Below, one piece after another: positions 44,552 to 54,790 of a DNA stretch of 64,000 nt. How positions within the stretch are numbered: the stretch's first letter is position 1; every line of letters starts with the position of its first letter. The notes below the pieces were generated by a model that was given only the letters and a program-made list of their open reading frames with translations, ran no database searches and was not told the origin of the DNA. This DNA is from SAR116 cluster bacterium AG-390-L20 (GTDB taxonomy: Bacteria; Pseudomonadota; Alphaproteobacteria; Puniceispirillales; Marisalimonadaceae). The stretch lies in assembly GCA_003278095.1 (NCBI GenBank), contig QCHB01000001.1, forward strand, positions 132,001 through 196,000, written 5' to 3'. Both the position numbers and the translations under genes were made by a program.

Positions 44552-44926
44552 TTATTTCATTACAGATAGTGGAGTGGAGCTTAAGTTTTGAACAAGTATA
44601 GAATTTCTGTCTACAAGTTTTGCAACTGTGGGAGCGATGTTTTCTATCCATTCCTTGCTCTCATAAACATCTTTATAAAGCTTTACTTTTTCCTCCTGAT
44701 TTTCAAACCTTCTGATCCAGACATATGTATTACCCTTTTCTTCAGAATTCATAACGCGTTCGCCATTTTCCAAAGCAAATTGATCGGAACTATCCATGAC
44801 AAAACTTCCATGAATAACCATACCTTTTTCCACTTGAAAAGGCATGATAGTTTTTTCCATATACGATACCCATTCATTCATTTTTCCTGGAGAAATTTGA
44901 TAAACTCTCAATTCAAAAAAACGCAC
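44552..44926 (-). CDS. NIPSNAP family protein
   Basis: The 124-residue protein starts FFELRVYQISPGKMNEWVSYMEKTIMPFQVEKGM, the ELRxY..PGK...W motif of the NIPSNAP/dimeric alpha-beta barrel fold, and contains NTYVWIRRFENQEEK. These small proteins bind aldehydes, ketones or other reactive intermediates; few have known reactions. Start is GTG 44926, since the nearby ATG is out of frame. It is the first gene of a three-gene run with GST and a dehydrogenase, and divergent from the FAH-family gene. Confidence 0.85.
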   Translation of the reverse strand: MRFFELRVYQISPGKMNEWVSYMEKTIMPFQVEKGMVIHGSFVMDSSDQFALENGERVMNSEEKGNTYVWIRRFENQEEKVKLYKDVYESKEWIENIAPTVAKLVDRNSILVQNLSSTPLSVMK

Positions 44927-44968
44927 TCATTACAACACTCCATTAAAGTAATTAAACATAAACATTAT

Positions 44969-44986
44969 ATAATTAAATTTAATTAT
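44969..44986. promoter_or_regulatory. 18-base perfect palindrome in divergent promoter region
   Basis: ATAATTAAA and its exact complement abut with no spacer, between the divergent NIPSNAP (start 44926) and FAH-family (start 45035) genes. It contains only A and T, so chance occurrence is not negligible. Position suits a regulator site shared by both units. Confidence 0.35.
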
Positions 44987-45034
44987 TCAAATTTTCATTT
45001 ATATTAATCTTATTAGTTTTTGAGGAGGTGAGTG

Positions 45035-46168
45035 ATGAATTATACAGAAGGATGTTTTGTTGGGAGAGTTTGGAACACCGCCCAAGGTGGTCCTTGTTTA
45101 GTAACTATAAAAGACAACTATGTATACGACATAACATCAAAAGAAATTCCCACTATAAGAGATTTACTCGAGCTTAACGACATCAATGAATATTTAGGTC
45201 GTTGTGATAGTGCCAAACTTGTCTCTGCTGAAGATTTGTTTGAAACTAGCATGAAAAAAAACTCAGATATATCTCTGCTCGCTCCCTGTGATTTCCAAGC
45301 TATTAAAGCGTGCGGTGTTACGTTTGCTAAATCTATGGTTGAAAGAGTTATTGAAGAGAGAGCAGCAGGTGATCCCAAGAAAGCAGAAAGTCTGAGAAAT
45401 CACATTGGGGGATTAATTGGCGATAGCTTGCAAAATATTATTCCTGGTTCACAAAAAGCTAATGAAGTGAAAAAGGCGCTTATTAGTGAAGGGTTATGGT
45501 CACAATATTTAGAGGTTGGAATAGGTAAAGATGCTGAAGTTTTTACTAAGGCCCAAACTTTATCATCTGTTGGTTTTGGAGCAGAAGTTGGTTTAAATCC
45601 AATTTCTAATTGGAATAATCCTGAGCCAGAAATTGTTTTAGCAGTTAACAGCAAAGGAGTAATTAAAGGAGCTACTCTTGGTAATGATGTTAATTTAAGA
45701 GATGTAGAAGGACGTTCTGCTCTCCTTTTAGGTAAAGCAAAAGATAATAATGCCTCTTGTTCAATAGGACCATTTATAAGAATTTTTGATGAAAGCTACA
45801 CCCTTAATGACATGAAATCAGCCCATATATCTCTCAAAGTCGAGGGTAAAGATGATTATGTGCTTAATGGTTCAAGCTCTATGTCTGAAATAAGTAGAGA
45901 TCCAGAAGATCTTGTGAGTCAAACTATAGGTAGACATCATCAATATCCAGACGGATTTATGTTGTTTTTGGGTACTTTATTCGCCCCTACAGAAGATAGA
46001 GATGTTGTTGGTGAAGGCTTTACTCATAAAATTGGAGACAAAGTTACAATTTCAGAACCAAATTTGGGAGAATTAATAAATTATGTAAACTTGTCCACAG
46101 CTTGTCCACAGTGGGATTTTGGAATAGCTTCAATGATAAAGAATTTAAGTCAAAGAGATCTTTTATAA
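45035..46168 (+). CDS. fumarylacetoacetate hydrolase superfamily protein
   Basis: The 377-residue protein has the FAH-type C-terminal barrel with metal-ligand segments PEPEIVLAVNSKGVIKGATLGNDVNLRDVEGRSALLLGKAKD split over about 189-230 (E-x-E and the distal Asp), followed by SIGPFIRI, and ends with a HKIGDKVTISEPNLGELIN strand typical of the family. The length and N-terminus (VGRVWNTAQGGPCLV) match the long 2-keto-3-deoxypentonate dehydratase/acylpyruvate hydrolase-like group better than FahA. Start at ATG 45035, six bases after GGAGG. It is followed by a racemase-like CoA-transferase gene 18 bases on. Confidence 0.87.
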   Translation: MNYTEGCFVGRVWNTAQGGPCLVTIKDNYVYDITSKEIPTIRDLLELNDINEYLGRCDSAKLVSAEDLFETSMKKNSDISLLAPCDFQAIKACGVTFAKSMVERVIEERAAGDPKKAESLRNHIGGLIGDSLQNIIPGSQKANEVKKALISEGLWSQYLEVGIGKDAEVFTKAQTLSSVGFGAEVGLNPISNWNNPEPEIVLAVNSKGVIKGATLGNDVNLRDVEGRSALLLGKAKDNNASCSIGPFIRIFDESYTLNDMKSAHISLKVEGKDDYVLNGSSSMSEISRDPEDLVSQTIGRHHQYPDGFMLFLGTLFAPTEDRDVVGEGFTHKIGDKVTISEPNLGELINYVNLSTACPQWDFGIASMIKNLSQRDLL

Positions 46169-46186
46169 ATAATTAAGGATTTTAAT

Positions 46187-47314
46187 ATGAATGACTCAAT
46201 GAAAGGTTCTTTGGCAGGTATTAAGGTTATTGATTTTTCTACTCTCTTACCTGGACCGCTTGCAAGTTTGTTTTTAGCTGAAACTGGTGCAGAAGTTATT
46301 AAAATTGAAAGACCCGAGATTGGCGATGAGATAAGGTTATCTCAGCCTAAATGGAATGATCAAAGTGTTTCTTTTTCAATGCTTAATAGAGGAAAGAAAA
46401 GTTTATCATTAGATCTTAAAGATCCAAAAAATTTAAAAATTTTGGAACCTGTAATTAGAGAGACTGATATTATAATTGAACAATTTAGACCGGGTGTTAT
46501 GAAGAGGCTTGGTTTAGATTATGAAACTTTAAAAAAAATTAATAAGAAAATAATTTATGTTTCTATAACTGGCTATGGACAAAAAGGTCCTAAAAGTATG
46601 GTGGCTGGTCATGATCTAAATTACATTGGAAACACAGGGTTGTTAAGCTTAAGTATGGGAAGTAGTGACAAGACAGTAGTCCCTCCAGGATTAATCGCTG
46701 ATATAGCAGGTGGATCATATCCGGCAGTAATAAATATTTTGTTGGCCCTCAGAAAAAGAGATATAAACCAGGAAGGATCGTACATTGATATCTCAATGAC
46801 AGATAATCTATTCCCCTTTATGTTTTGGGGGTTAGGATCCGGCTTTTCAAAAAACACTTGGCCCGGTAACTCTGACTCAACTTTATCTGGGGGATCTCCT
46901 AGATATAATATTTATGAGACAAAAGATGGTGGTTATTTGGCGGCTGCACCTTTAGAAGACAGGTTTTGGAATAATTTTTGTGAGGCAATAGATTTACCTA
47001 AAAAATATATAAATATGGATGATAATCCAAAGAAAGTTATTCAGAGAATCAGAGATATAATTAAATTAAAAAATAAAGATCATTGGTTTGATGTTTTTGA
47101 AAAAGCAGATTGTTGTTGTTCTATAGTTAAATCATTGGAAGAAGCTATAAATGACAACCATTTTAAAGTAAGGGAAATTTTTTCAAGAAAAATTTTAAGT
47201 GACGAAGGACACGAAATACCTGCCTTACCTGTTCCTATAGATAATCAATTTAGAAAAGCTAAAATAGGGGAAAAAGCACCAAAACTTGGTGTTCATAATG
47301 ATTTATTTTTTTAG
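46187..47314 (+). CDS. CaiB/BaiF family protein, alpha-methylacyl-CoA racemase-like
   Basis: The 375-residue protein has the class III fold (GIKVIDFSTLLPGPLASLFLAETGAEVIKIERP, EQFRPGVMKRLGLDYETL). At the place of the transferase Asp it reads MVAGHDLNYIGNTGLLSL (about residues 142-159); the GHDxNY form with His and Asp is characteristic of alpha-methylacyl-CoA racemase, which epimerises 2-methyl-branched acyl-CoAs. A CoA-transferase function remains possible. AAGGA precedes the ATG. It probably shares an mRNA with the FAH-family gene. Confidence 0.85.
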   Translation: MNDSMKGSLAGIKVIDFSTLLPGPLASLFLAETGAEVIKIERPEIGDEIRLSQPKWNDQSVSFSMLNRGKKSLSLDLKDPKNLKILEPVIRETDIIIEQFRPGVMKRLGLDYETLKKINKKIIYVSITGYGQKGPKSMVAGHDLNYIGNTGLLSLSMGSSDKTVVPPGLIADIAGGSYPAVINILLALRKRDINQEGSYIDISMTDNLFPFMFWGLGSGFSKNTWPGNSDSTLSGGSPRYNIYETKDGGYLAAAPLEDRFWNNFCEAIDLPKKYINMDDNPKKVIQRIRDIIKLKNKDHWFDVFEKADCCCSIVKSLEEAINDNHFKVREIFSRKILSDEGHEIPALPVPIDNQFRKAKIGEKAPKLGVHNDLFF

Positions 47315-47330
47315 CAAAATAATCATTAAC

Positions 47331-47343
47331 TTGACCTAGTCAA
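47331..47343. promoter_or_regulatory. TTGAC-CTA-GTCAA inverted repeat upstream of aminotransferase
   Basis: A perfect 5-3-5 palindrome in the 94-base gap before the class III aminotransferase gene. A second TTGTCA lies at 47350. The form is like sites of GntR- or Lrp-type regulators. Short, so tentative. Confidence 0.3.
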
Positions 47344-47408
47344 TTCATCTTGTCACAGTAATGGTATAAGAAGCCAGTTTTTTTTGGTTAAGCTTTTGGA
47401 GATATATT

Positions 47409-48722
47409 ATGAAAAGATTGAACGACTTAGAATCTTATTGGATGCCATTTACTGCCAATAGGGATTTCAAAAAAGACCCTAGGATGGTTATTTCAGCTGA
47501 TGGCATGTATTACAAAAGTGAAACTGGCAAAGATATTTTAGACAGTGCTGCTGGATTATGGTGTGTCAATGCAGGACATAATAGACCAGAGATTACATCA
47601 GCAATTTCTCAACAAGCGGCCACTCTAGATTTTGCCCCAAGTTTTCAATATGGACATCCAAAAGCTTTTGAATTAGCAAGTCGTGTTGCTGACTTATTTC
47701 CTAAGGATTTAGATCATGTCTTTTTTACAAATTCTGGTTCAGAGGCTGTAGACAGCACTCTTAAAATTGCTTTAGCTTACCATAGGGCTAGAGGAAAAGG
47801 GACAAAGACGAGATTAATTGGTCGTGAAAGAGGATATCATGGTGTAGGTTTTGGGGGGATCTCTGTTGGAGGTATGCCACGAAATAGACAGTATTTTGGA
47901 ACACTACTCTCTGGCGTTGATCATATATCTCACACTCACCTACCAGATAAAAATAAATTTTCTAAAGGGTCTCCTGAACATGGTGATTATTTGGCTGACA
48001 CCTTAGAAAACATTGTAGCTCTTCACGATGCATCCACTATTGCTTCAGTAATTGTTGAGCCAATAGCAGGATCAACAGGGGTTCTTCCACCACCTAAAAA
48101 TTACTTAAAAAGATTAAGAGAAATTTGTGATAAGTATGATATTTTATTAATTTTTGATGAAGTAATAACTGGTTTTGGTCGCTTAGGAAAAGCCACCGCT
48201 TCAGAATATTTTGGAGTTACACCTGATATAATTTCATGTGCTAAGGCAATTACCAATGGTATAATTCCAATGGGAGCGGCTGTAGTATCCAAAGAAATAT
48301 ATGATACTATGATGGATGAAGCCGATATGCCAATAGAGCTTTTTCATGGATATACGTATTCTGGACACCCAATTGCCTCAGCAGCAGGTCTAGCTGCCTT
48401 GGACATCTATAGAGATGAAGATTTATTCAATAAAGCAGGTAAAACAGCAAAGTATTTGGAAAGTGTAATTCATCAACTTAAAAATGATAAAAATGTCATT
48501 GATATCAGAAATTTAGGCTTAGTCGCCGCTATAGAGATTGCTCCAAGGCCAGGAGCAGTTGGTGCTCGAGGTTATGAAGCTATGAAAAAAGCTTGGCACA
48601 AAGGTTTGATGTTAAGAGTTACAGGAGATACTCTAGCTTTTTCACCGCCGTTAATAGCAGAAAAACATGACATTGATAAAATTTTTGAAATTGTTCAATC
48701 TGTTCTTAAAGATTTAGACTAA
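47409..48722 (+). CDS. class III (omega) aminotransferase
   Basis: A 437-residue PLP enzyme. Family motifs are LDSAAGLWCVNAGHNRPEI, FFTNSGSEAVDSTLKIAL (PLP phosphate site, about 104-121), RGYHGVGFGG, VIVEPIAGSTGV, LIFDEVITGFGRLG (Asp about 253) and the Schiff-base Lys in SCAKAITNGIIPMGA (about 280). Its overall form fits beta-alanine/omega-amino acid:pyruvate aminotransferases, which make alanine and semialdehydes from omega-amino acids, taurine or beta-amino acids. GGAG lies before the ATG. The last 9 bases overlap the convergent metallo-hydrolase gene. Confidence 0.93.
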   Translation: MKRLNDLESYWMPFTANRDFKKDPRMVISADGMYYKSETGKDILDSAAGLWCVNAGHNRPEITSAISQQAATLDFAPSFQYGHPKAFELASRVADLFPKDLDHVFFTNSGSEAVDSTLKIALAYHRARGKGTKTRLIGRERGYHGVGFGGISVGGMPRNRQYFGTLLSGVDHISHTHLPDKNKFSKGSPEHGDYLADTLENIVALHDASTIASVIVEPIAGSTGVLPPPKNYLKRLREICDKYDILLIFDEVITGFGRLGKATASEYFGVTPDIISCAKAITNGIIPMGAAVVSKEIYDTMMDEADMPIELFHGYTYSGHPIASAAGLAALDIYRDEDLFNKAGKTAKYLESVIHQLKNDKNVIDIRNLGLVAAIEIAPRPGAVGARGYEAMKKAWHKGLMLRVTGDTLAFSPPLIAEKHDIDKIFEIVQSVLKDLD

Positions 48723-49607
48723 ATTTTTTATACTATTGATAGGAACCTTTATATAAACACTACCGTTGTCTTCTGGTGGTGGTAGGTTACCGGCTCTCAT
48801 GTTCACTTGAATTGAAGGAATAATAAGTTTTGGCATGTTTAGTGTTTTATCTCTAGCTTCTCTGATCTTAACAAACTCATCTTCTAAAATTGATGTTTTA
48901 ACATGAACATTATTTTCTTTCTGTTCACCAACTGTTGTTGACCATTTAACTTCTCTTGAAGAAGGTGGGTAATCGTGACAAACAAAAATTCTTGTTTCAT
49001 CAGGATAACTTAATATTTTCTGTATCGATCTATAAAGCTGGCGGGCATCTCCACCTGGAAAGTCTGCTCTTGCACTACCTAAGTCAGGCATAAATAATGT
49101 GTCACCTACAAAAATAGAGTTTCCAATAACATGAGCCGTACACGCAGGGGTATGGCCTGGTGTATTAATGACTTTACAAATTATATTTCCAATTTTGTAC
49201 TCATCATTATCTTTAAATAGTTTATCAAATTGACTACCATCTCTTTGAAACTCAGTACCAGCATTAAATGTTTTCCCAAAAATATTTTGAATGTCTGAAA
49301 TTTTTTCAGATATTCCTATCTTACCTCCAAGTTTTTTTTGAATATAAGGAGAAGCAGATAAGTGATCTGCGTGGACGTGAGTCTCAATTAGCCATTCTAC
49401 ATTTAATTTATTTTGATCAACATAAGATATTATTTTATCTGCATTTACATAATCTATGTCACCAGACGAATAATCAAAATCTAAGACACTATCAATAACA
49501 GCACATTTTTTTTCTATATTTTCATGAACTACGTAGCTAATCGTAGATGTTTGATCATCAAAGAACCCTTTAATATGGAGGTTTTCGTCTGTTTTTATTT
49601 CGTTCAT
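48714..49607 (-). CDS. MBL-fold metallo-hydrolase, ETHE1/Blh-like
   Basis: The 297-residue protein has the metal motif THVHADHLSASPYIQ (about residues 77-91), GHTPACTAHVI (His about 150), FVGDTLFMPDLGSARADFPGGDA (Asp about 171) and FVCHDYPPS. The pattern, with GSARADFPGGDA, places it among ETHE1-like persulfide dioxygenases and the beta-lactamase-hydrolase-like (Blh) proteins of sulfide metabolism. ETHE1 oxidises glutathione persulfide to sulfite. No rhodanese or sulfide:quinone reductase is next to it, so the sulfur role is inference. AAGG precedes the ATG. Confidence 0.87.
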   Translation of the reverse strand: MNEIKTDENLHIKGFFDDQTSTISYVVHENIEKKCAVIDSVLDFDYSSGDIDYVNADKIISYVDQNKLNVEWLIETHVHADHLSASPYIQKKLGGKIGISEKISDIQNIFGKTFNAGTEFQRDGSQFDKLFKDNDEYKIGNIICKVINTPGHTPACTAHVIGNSIFVGDTLFMPDLGSARADFPGGDARQLYRSIQKILSYPDETRIFVCHDYPPSSREVKWSTTVGEQKENNVHVKTSILEDEFVKIREARDKTLNMPKLIIPSIQVNMRAGNLPPPEDNGSVYIKVPINSIKNLV

Positions 49608-49624
49608 CTTTAAACCTTATTAAA

Positions 49625-51046
49625 TTATTTTATATATGGTATAGGTCTTTTAGTTTTTTCATTTGTCATTAAAATTGTTTCTAAGCTTTTCGCAATTTCT
49701 GATAATTGTACATCTCTACCAGCAGGAGCAATTAATTGGATGCCGAAAGGCATTTCTTTATGATCTAACCCACATGGTAATGCCCAAACGCATGGAATTG
49801 CCATTGTTGATGCATAACTTAGTGATAACCAGCGCATATAAGTTGGCAATTTTTCGCCATTAATATTATCTACAAATAATTGCTCGTGTGGATAAGGCGA
49901 TACTGACGCAGCAGGGCAGATTAAGACATCATAATCATTAAAAAAATTTCGAAAGTTTTTATATATTTTTGTTTGCATGACATGAGCTGATGAAACGTCA
50001 GCAAGACTATACTTTAATCCTCTTTCAACATTATCAATTACATTTGGTCCCAATAAATCTTTATAATTATCAAGTTTGTCTTTATGAGAAGCAACATAGT
50101 TAAAACCTCTAATAACCTCAAAGCAACTGTGAATATCTAAAAAATTTGGTTCACCTTGATCGGCGGTTAAGAAATTATTTTTAAAAATATCAATCTTTTT
50201 TAAAAATGTTGATTTTATATCGTTATCAACTGGAGCGCATCCAAGATCAGACGAAAAAGCCATTTTAATCCCCGATAAATCTGCACCTAATAATTCATCG
50301 GGCATCGACAAACTATCTAGGCTGGAAAATGGATCTGTTCTGTTTAAATTAACTTGAGCTTGAAGTAGTAGGTAAGTATCCGAAACATTTCTTCCCATAG
50401 GACCTTGAACTGAAAAAGGGTTTAAGCCAACAGAGGCTTCGGTTGCTGGGACAAGTCCAGGCGAAGGTCTAAAACCAGTAACACCACAAAAACCTGCTGG
50501 AGTTCTAAGGCTCCCTCCGTAATCACTTCCATTTGCTAATGGCATCATGTTTGTTGCTAATGCAGCTGCACTTCCACCCGAGGAGCCTGCTGGAGTTTTA
50601 GTAATATCAAATGGATTAGAAGTGGCACCATAAACTCTATTTTTAGTGTTTCCTCCAGCCCCAAATTCTGGAGTGTTGGTTTTACAAAATATAATTGCAC
50701 CTTCGTTTCTAATATCTTCAACTATAGTATCATCGCTTTTAGGTATTCTATCTTCAAAAATTTTGGATCCAGCAGTTGATCGTAAATTCTTTACTATATT
50801 TAAATCTTTAATTCCAACTGGGAGACCATGTAGCATCCCAAGTTCTGATCCTGACATAACGTCGTCTTCAGCCTTTTTGGCCTGTTTTAATACGTCATTT
50901 TTGTCAATTGCTACAACCGCGTTTATTGAAGGATTGTGTTTTTCTATCTGTTCAATACAACTTGTAGTTAATTCAACGGGTGAAAGTTGCTTATTACCAA
51001 TTAACTTTCTTGCTTCAGTAGCGTTTAGATCACATGGTCTTGTCAT
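49625..51046 (-). CDS. amidase signature family protein, copy 2
   Basis: The 473-residue amidase carries Lys in LPVGIKDLNIV (about residue 79), PAGSSGGSAAALA (cis-Ser about 155) and SDYGGSLRTPAGFCGVTGFRPSPG (nucleophile Ser about 177). SDYGGSLRTPA is the form found in many aliphatic and aryl amidases rather than in GatA. It ends 17 bases upstream-strand from the metallo-hydrolase start, so the two may be cotranscribed. AGGA precedes the ATG. Substrate unknown; products would be a carboxylate and ammonia or an amine. Confidence 0.92.
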   Translation of the reverse strand: MTRPCDLNATEARKLIGNKQLSPVELTTSCIEQIEKHNPSINAVVAIDKNDVLKQAKKAEDDVMSGSELGMLHGLPVGIKDLNIVKNLRSTAGSKIFEDRIPKSDDTIVEDIRNEGAIIFCKTNTPEFGAGGNTKNRVYGATSNPFDITKTPAGSSGGSAAALATNMMPLANGSDYGGSLRTPAGFCGVTGFRPSPGLVPATEASVGLNPFSVQGPMGRNVSDTYLLLQAQVNLNRTDPFSSLDSLSMPDELLGADLSGIKMAFSSDLGCAPVDNDIKSTFLKKIDIFKNNFLTADQGEPNFLDIHSCFEVIRGFNYVASHKDKLDNYKDLLGPNVIDNVERGLKYSLADVSSAHVMQTKIYKNFRNFFNDYDVLICPAASVSPYPHEQLFVDNINGEKLPTYMRWLSLSYASTMAIPCVWALPCGLDHKEMPFGIQLIAPAGRDVQLSEIAKSLETILMTNEKTKRPIPYIK

Positions 51047-51110
51047 TTATTTTCCTATCAAAAAGAAGATCACATTTTATTATAGTTTCGTAAAGTGAGA
51101 AACAACAAAC

Positions 51111-51139
51111 TTGACATTATTTAAATATAATAATATTTG
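51111..51139 (+). promoter_or_regulatory. sigma-70-type promoter for irr
   Basis: TTGACA at 51111-51116 and TATTTG at 51134-51139 with 17 bases between. It lies 43 bases before the irr start. The -35 is perfect; the -10 is weak. Confidence 0.5.
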
Positions 51140-51144
51140 AATAT

Positions 51145-51159
51145 TGAGAACGATTATCA
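51145..51159. promoter_or_regulatory. Fur-family-like operator upstream of irr
   Basis: TGAGAACGATTATCA is an imperfect 7-1-7 palindrome close to the Fur consensus half-sites (TGATAAT...ATTATCA). It lies between the -10 and the irr start codon, suited to repression or self-regulation by an iron regulator. Confidence 0.4.
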
Positions 51160-51181
51160 AATAATATATATAATTTAAGTT

Positions 51182-51580
51182 ATGAATAATAAAGAAAAAT
51201 TAAGAAATGCAGGACTTAGACCTACTAAACAGAGGATGATAGTCGCTGATATACTACTAAATGGTTTTAATAGACATTTTACAGCTGAAAATCTCCAAGA
51301 TGAAATTAATTCATCTGGTAATTCTATGTCTATAGCTACTGTATATAACTGCTTAAAAAAATTTAAAAATTGTGGACTTATTAAACAAGTTGAAACCTCT
51401 AAAGATACAGCGATATTTGATACAAATACGGATTATCATCACCATTTTTTAAACGAAGAGACTGGTGAGTTAATAGATATTGAAAACGAAGAGATCAGTT
51501 TACATAAGCTACCTGAAATCCCTCAAGGATATTTAAACAACGGTATTGAAGTTATAATAAAATTAAAGAGACATAATTAA
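51182..51580 (+). CDS. irr: Irr-type Fur family transcriptional regulator
   Basis: The 132-residue protein aligns well by eye with the alphaproteobacterial Irr group: LRNAGLRPTKQRMIVADIL and the recognition-helix region SIATVYNCLKKFKNCGLIKQV in the winged-helix domain, then FDTNTDYHHHFLNEETGELIDI, where the His cluster binds heme or metal, and the LPEIPQGY segment. In Rhizobiales Irr represses iron-using genes and activates storage under iron limitation; heme binding ends its activity. It lies 101 bases upstream of katG, a heme enzyme it may regulate. Weak ribosome site; start fits the family N-terminus. Confidence 0.88.
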   Translation: MNNKEKLRNAGLRPTKQRMIVADILLNGFNRHFTAENLQDEINSSGNSMSIATVYNCLKKFKNCGLIKQVETSKDTAIFDTNTDYHHHFLNEETGELIDIENEEISLHKLPEIPQGYLNNGIEVIIKLKRHN

Positions 51581-51589
51581 ATTTTTTAC

Positions 51590-51606
51590 TTTAAAACCGT
51601 TCTAAA
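51590..51606. promoter_or_regulatory. candidate Irr box (iron control element) before katG
   Basis: TTTAAAA-CCG-TTCTAAA is a 7-3-7 inverted repeat with a single mismatch and resembles the TTTAGAA-N3-TTCTAAA type motif I recall for alphaproteobacterial Irr. It ends four bases before the katG -35 box, next to the irr gene itself. Confidence 0.45.
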
Positions 51607-51610
51607 CTAC

Positions 51611-51639
51611 TTGACATATATCTACACAATTCATATTTT
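51611..51639 (+). promoter_or_regulatory. sigma-70-type promoter for katG
   Basis: TTGACA (51611-51616), 17-base spacer, TATTTT (51634-51639), 42 bases before the katG start. The best promoter match I noticed in the window. Confidence 0.6.
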
Positions 51640-51642
51640 TAA

Positions 51643-53817
<2,175 letters not shown>

Positions 53818-53842
53818 TAATAATTAACTAAAAATTAAATTA

Positions 53843-53866
53843 GGCGGTTTTAACCGCCTTTTTTTT
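53843..53866 (+). terminator. intrinsic terminator after katG
   Basis: GGCGGTT (53843-53849) pairs with AACCGCC (53852-53858), followed by eight T (53859-53866). The T run touches the stop codon of the convergent xerC gene. On the minus strand the hairpin is followed by a T-rich stretch too, so it may end both transcripts. Confidence 0.9.
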
Positions 53867-54782
53867 ATGAGCGAGGGTGTATTGCTTTGTGTAACTTTAG
53901 TAATTCGCTTTCATTGACGTCAGTATATCTCTGAGTTGTTGAAAGACTTGAATGACCCAAAAGTTGTTGAATAGCTCTTAGATCTGCTCCACCAGACAGT
54001 AAATGAGTTGCAAATGCATGTCGAAGTGCATGAGGAGTAGTATGAGATGGTAAGCCTAATTCATATCTTAAATTTTCAACTCTCCTTTGAATAATTCTTG
54101 GAGAAAGTTCTCCACCTCTTTTTCCAAGGAACAGTGGTTCATCTTCTTTTACATCATATGGGCACAGCTCAAGGTATTCCTTAACACCCTCACAGATTAT
54201 AGGTAACAAGGGTACATCTCTATACTTGTTACCTTTTCCTTTTACTCTCAACCAGTCACTTTTTGGAGCTTCTTTCTTTTTAAGAGATAATGCTTCACTT
54301 ATTCTAAGACCTGAACCATATAATAATAACATTACAGCTCTATCTCGAAGGTTAATCCATTGGTCATTTTCATTATCCATTAGAGATACAAAAGCTTTAG
54401 CGACAAGATCCGAATCAATGGATTTAGGATAACTCCTTTTAAGTTTAGGACTTTTGAAAATAGATATATCAAGAGTTAAAATAACCTTATCTTTCAATAA
54501 GAATTTAAAAAAATTTTTTAAACTAGATATTTTTCTTGCAACTGTCGGTCTTGATAATTCTCGTTCAGATAAAACTGATAAGAATTCTCTTAAAATATAC
54601 TTATCTGGAGATAAAAAGTCATGATTTCTTTCAGTACAAAATTTTAAAAATTCTACTACATCCCTTTTATAGGCATCAAGAGTATGCACCCCATACCCTC
54701 TAATATTTTCTAAATATTTAATCCAAGGTAAAACAACATTATTTTTTGTATTTAAGATATTATTTTGTTTTATAGTATCCAT
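53865..54782 (-). CDS. xerC: tyrosine recombinase XerC
   Basis: The 305-residue recombinase has the N-terminal SAM-like DNA-binding domain (YLENIRGYGVHTLDAYKRDV) and the catalytic residues in order: Arg in GSGLRISEAL (about 159), Lys in VKGKGNKYRDVPL (about 184), HxxR in HALRHAFATHLLSGG (about 250-253), His in LLGHSSLSTTQRYT (about 276) and the nucleophile Tyr (about 285). With XerD it resolves chromosome dimers at dif. XerD, found elsewhere as a rule, is similar, so C versus D is a judgement from length and context. Confidence 0.9.
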   Translation of the reverse strand: MDTIKQNNILNTKNNVVLPWIKYLENIRGYGVHTLDAYKRDVVEFLKFCTERNHDFLSPDKYILREFLSVLSERELSRPTVARKISSLKNFFKFLLKDKVILTLDISIFKSPKLKRSYPKSIDSDLVAKAFVSLMDNENDQWINLRDRAVMLLLYGSGLRISEALSLKKKEAPKSDWLRVKGKGNKYRDVPLLPIICEGVKEYLELCPYDVKEDEPLFLGKRGGELSPRIIQRRVENLRYELGLPSHTTPHALRHAFATHLLSGGADLRAIQQLLGHSSLSTTQRYTDVNESELLKLHKAIHPRS

Positions 54783-54790
54783 AAATCAAC

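Noticed and set aside
44588-45007. 139-codon open frame on the plus strand
   Set aside because: It lies opposite the NIPSNAP gene and across its promoter; composition is unlike the neighbouring proteins and no family pattern is seen.
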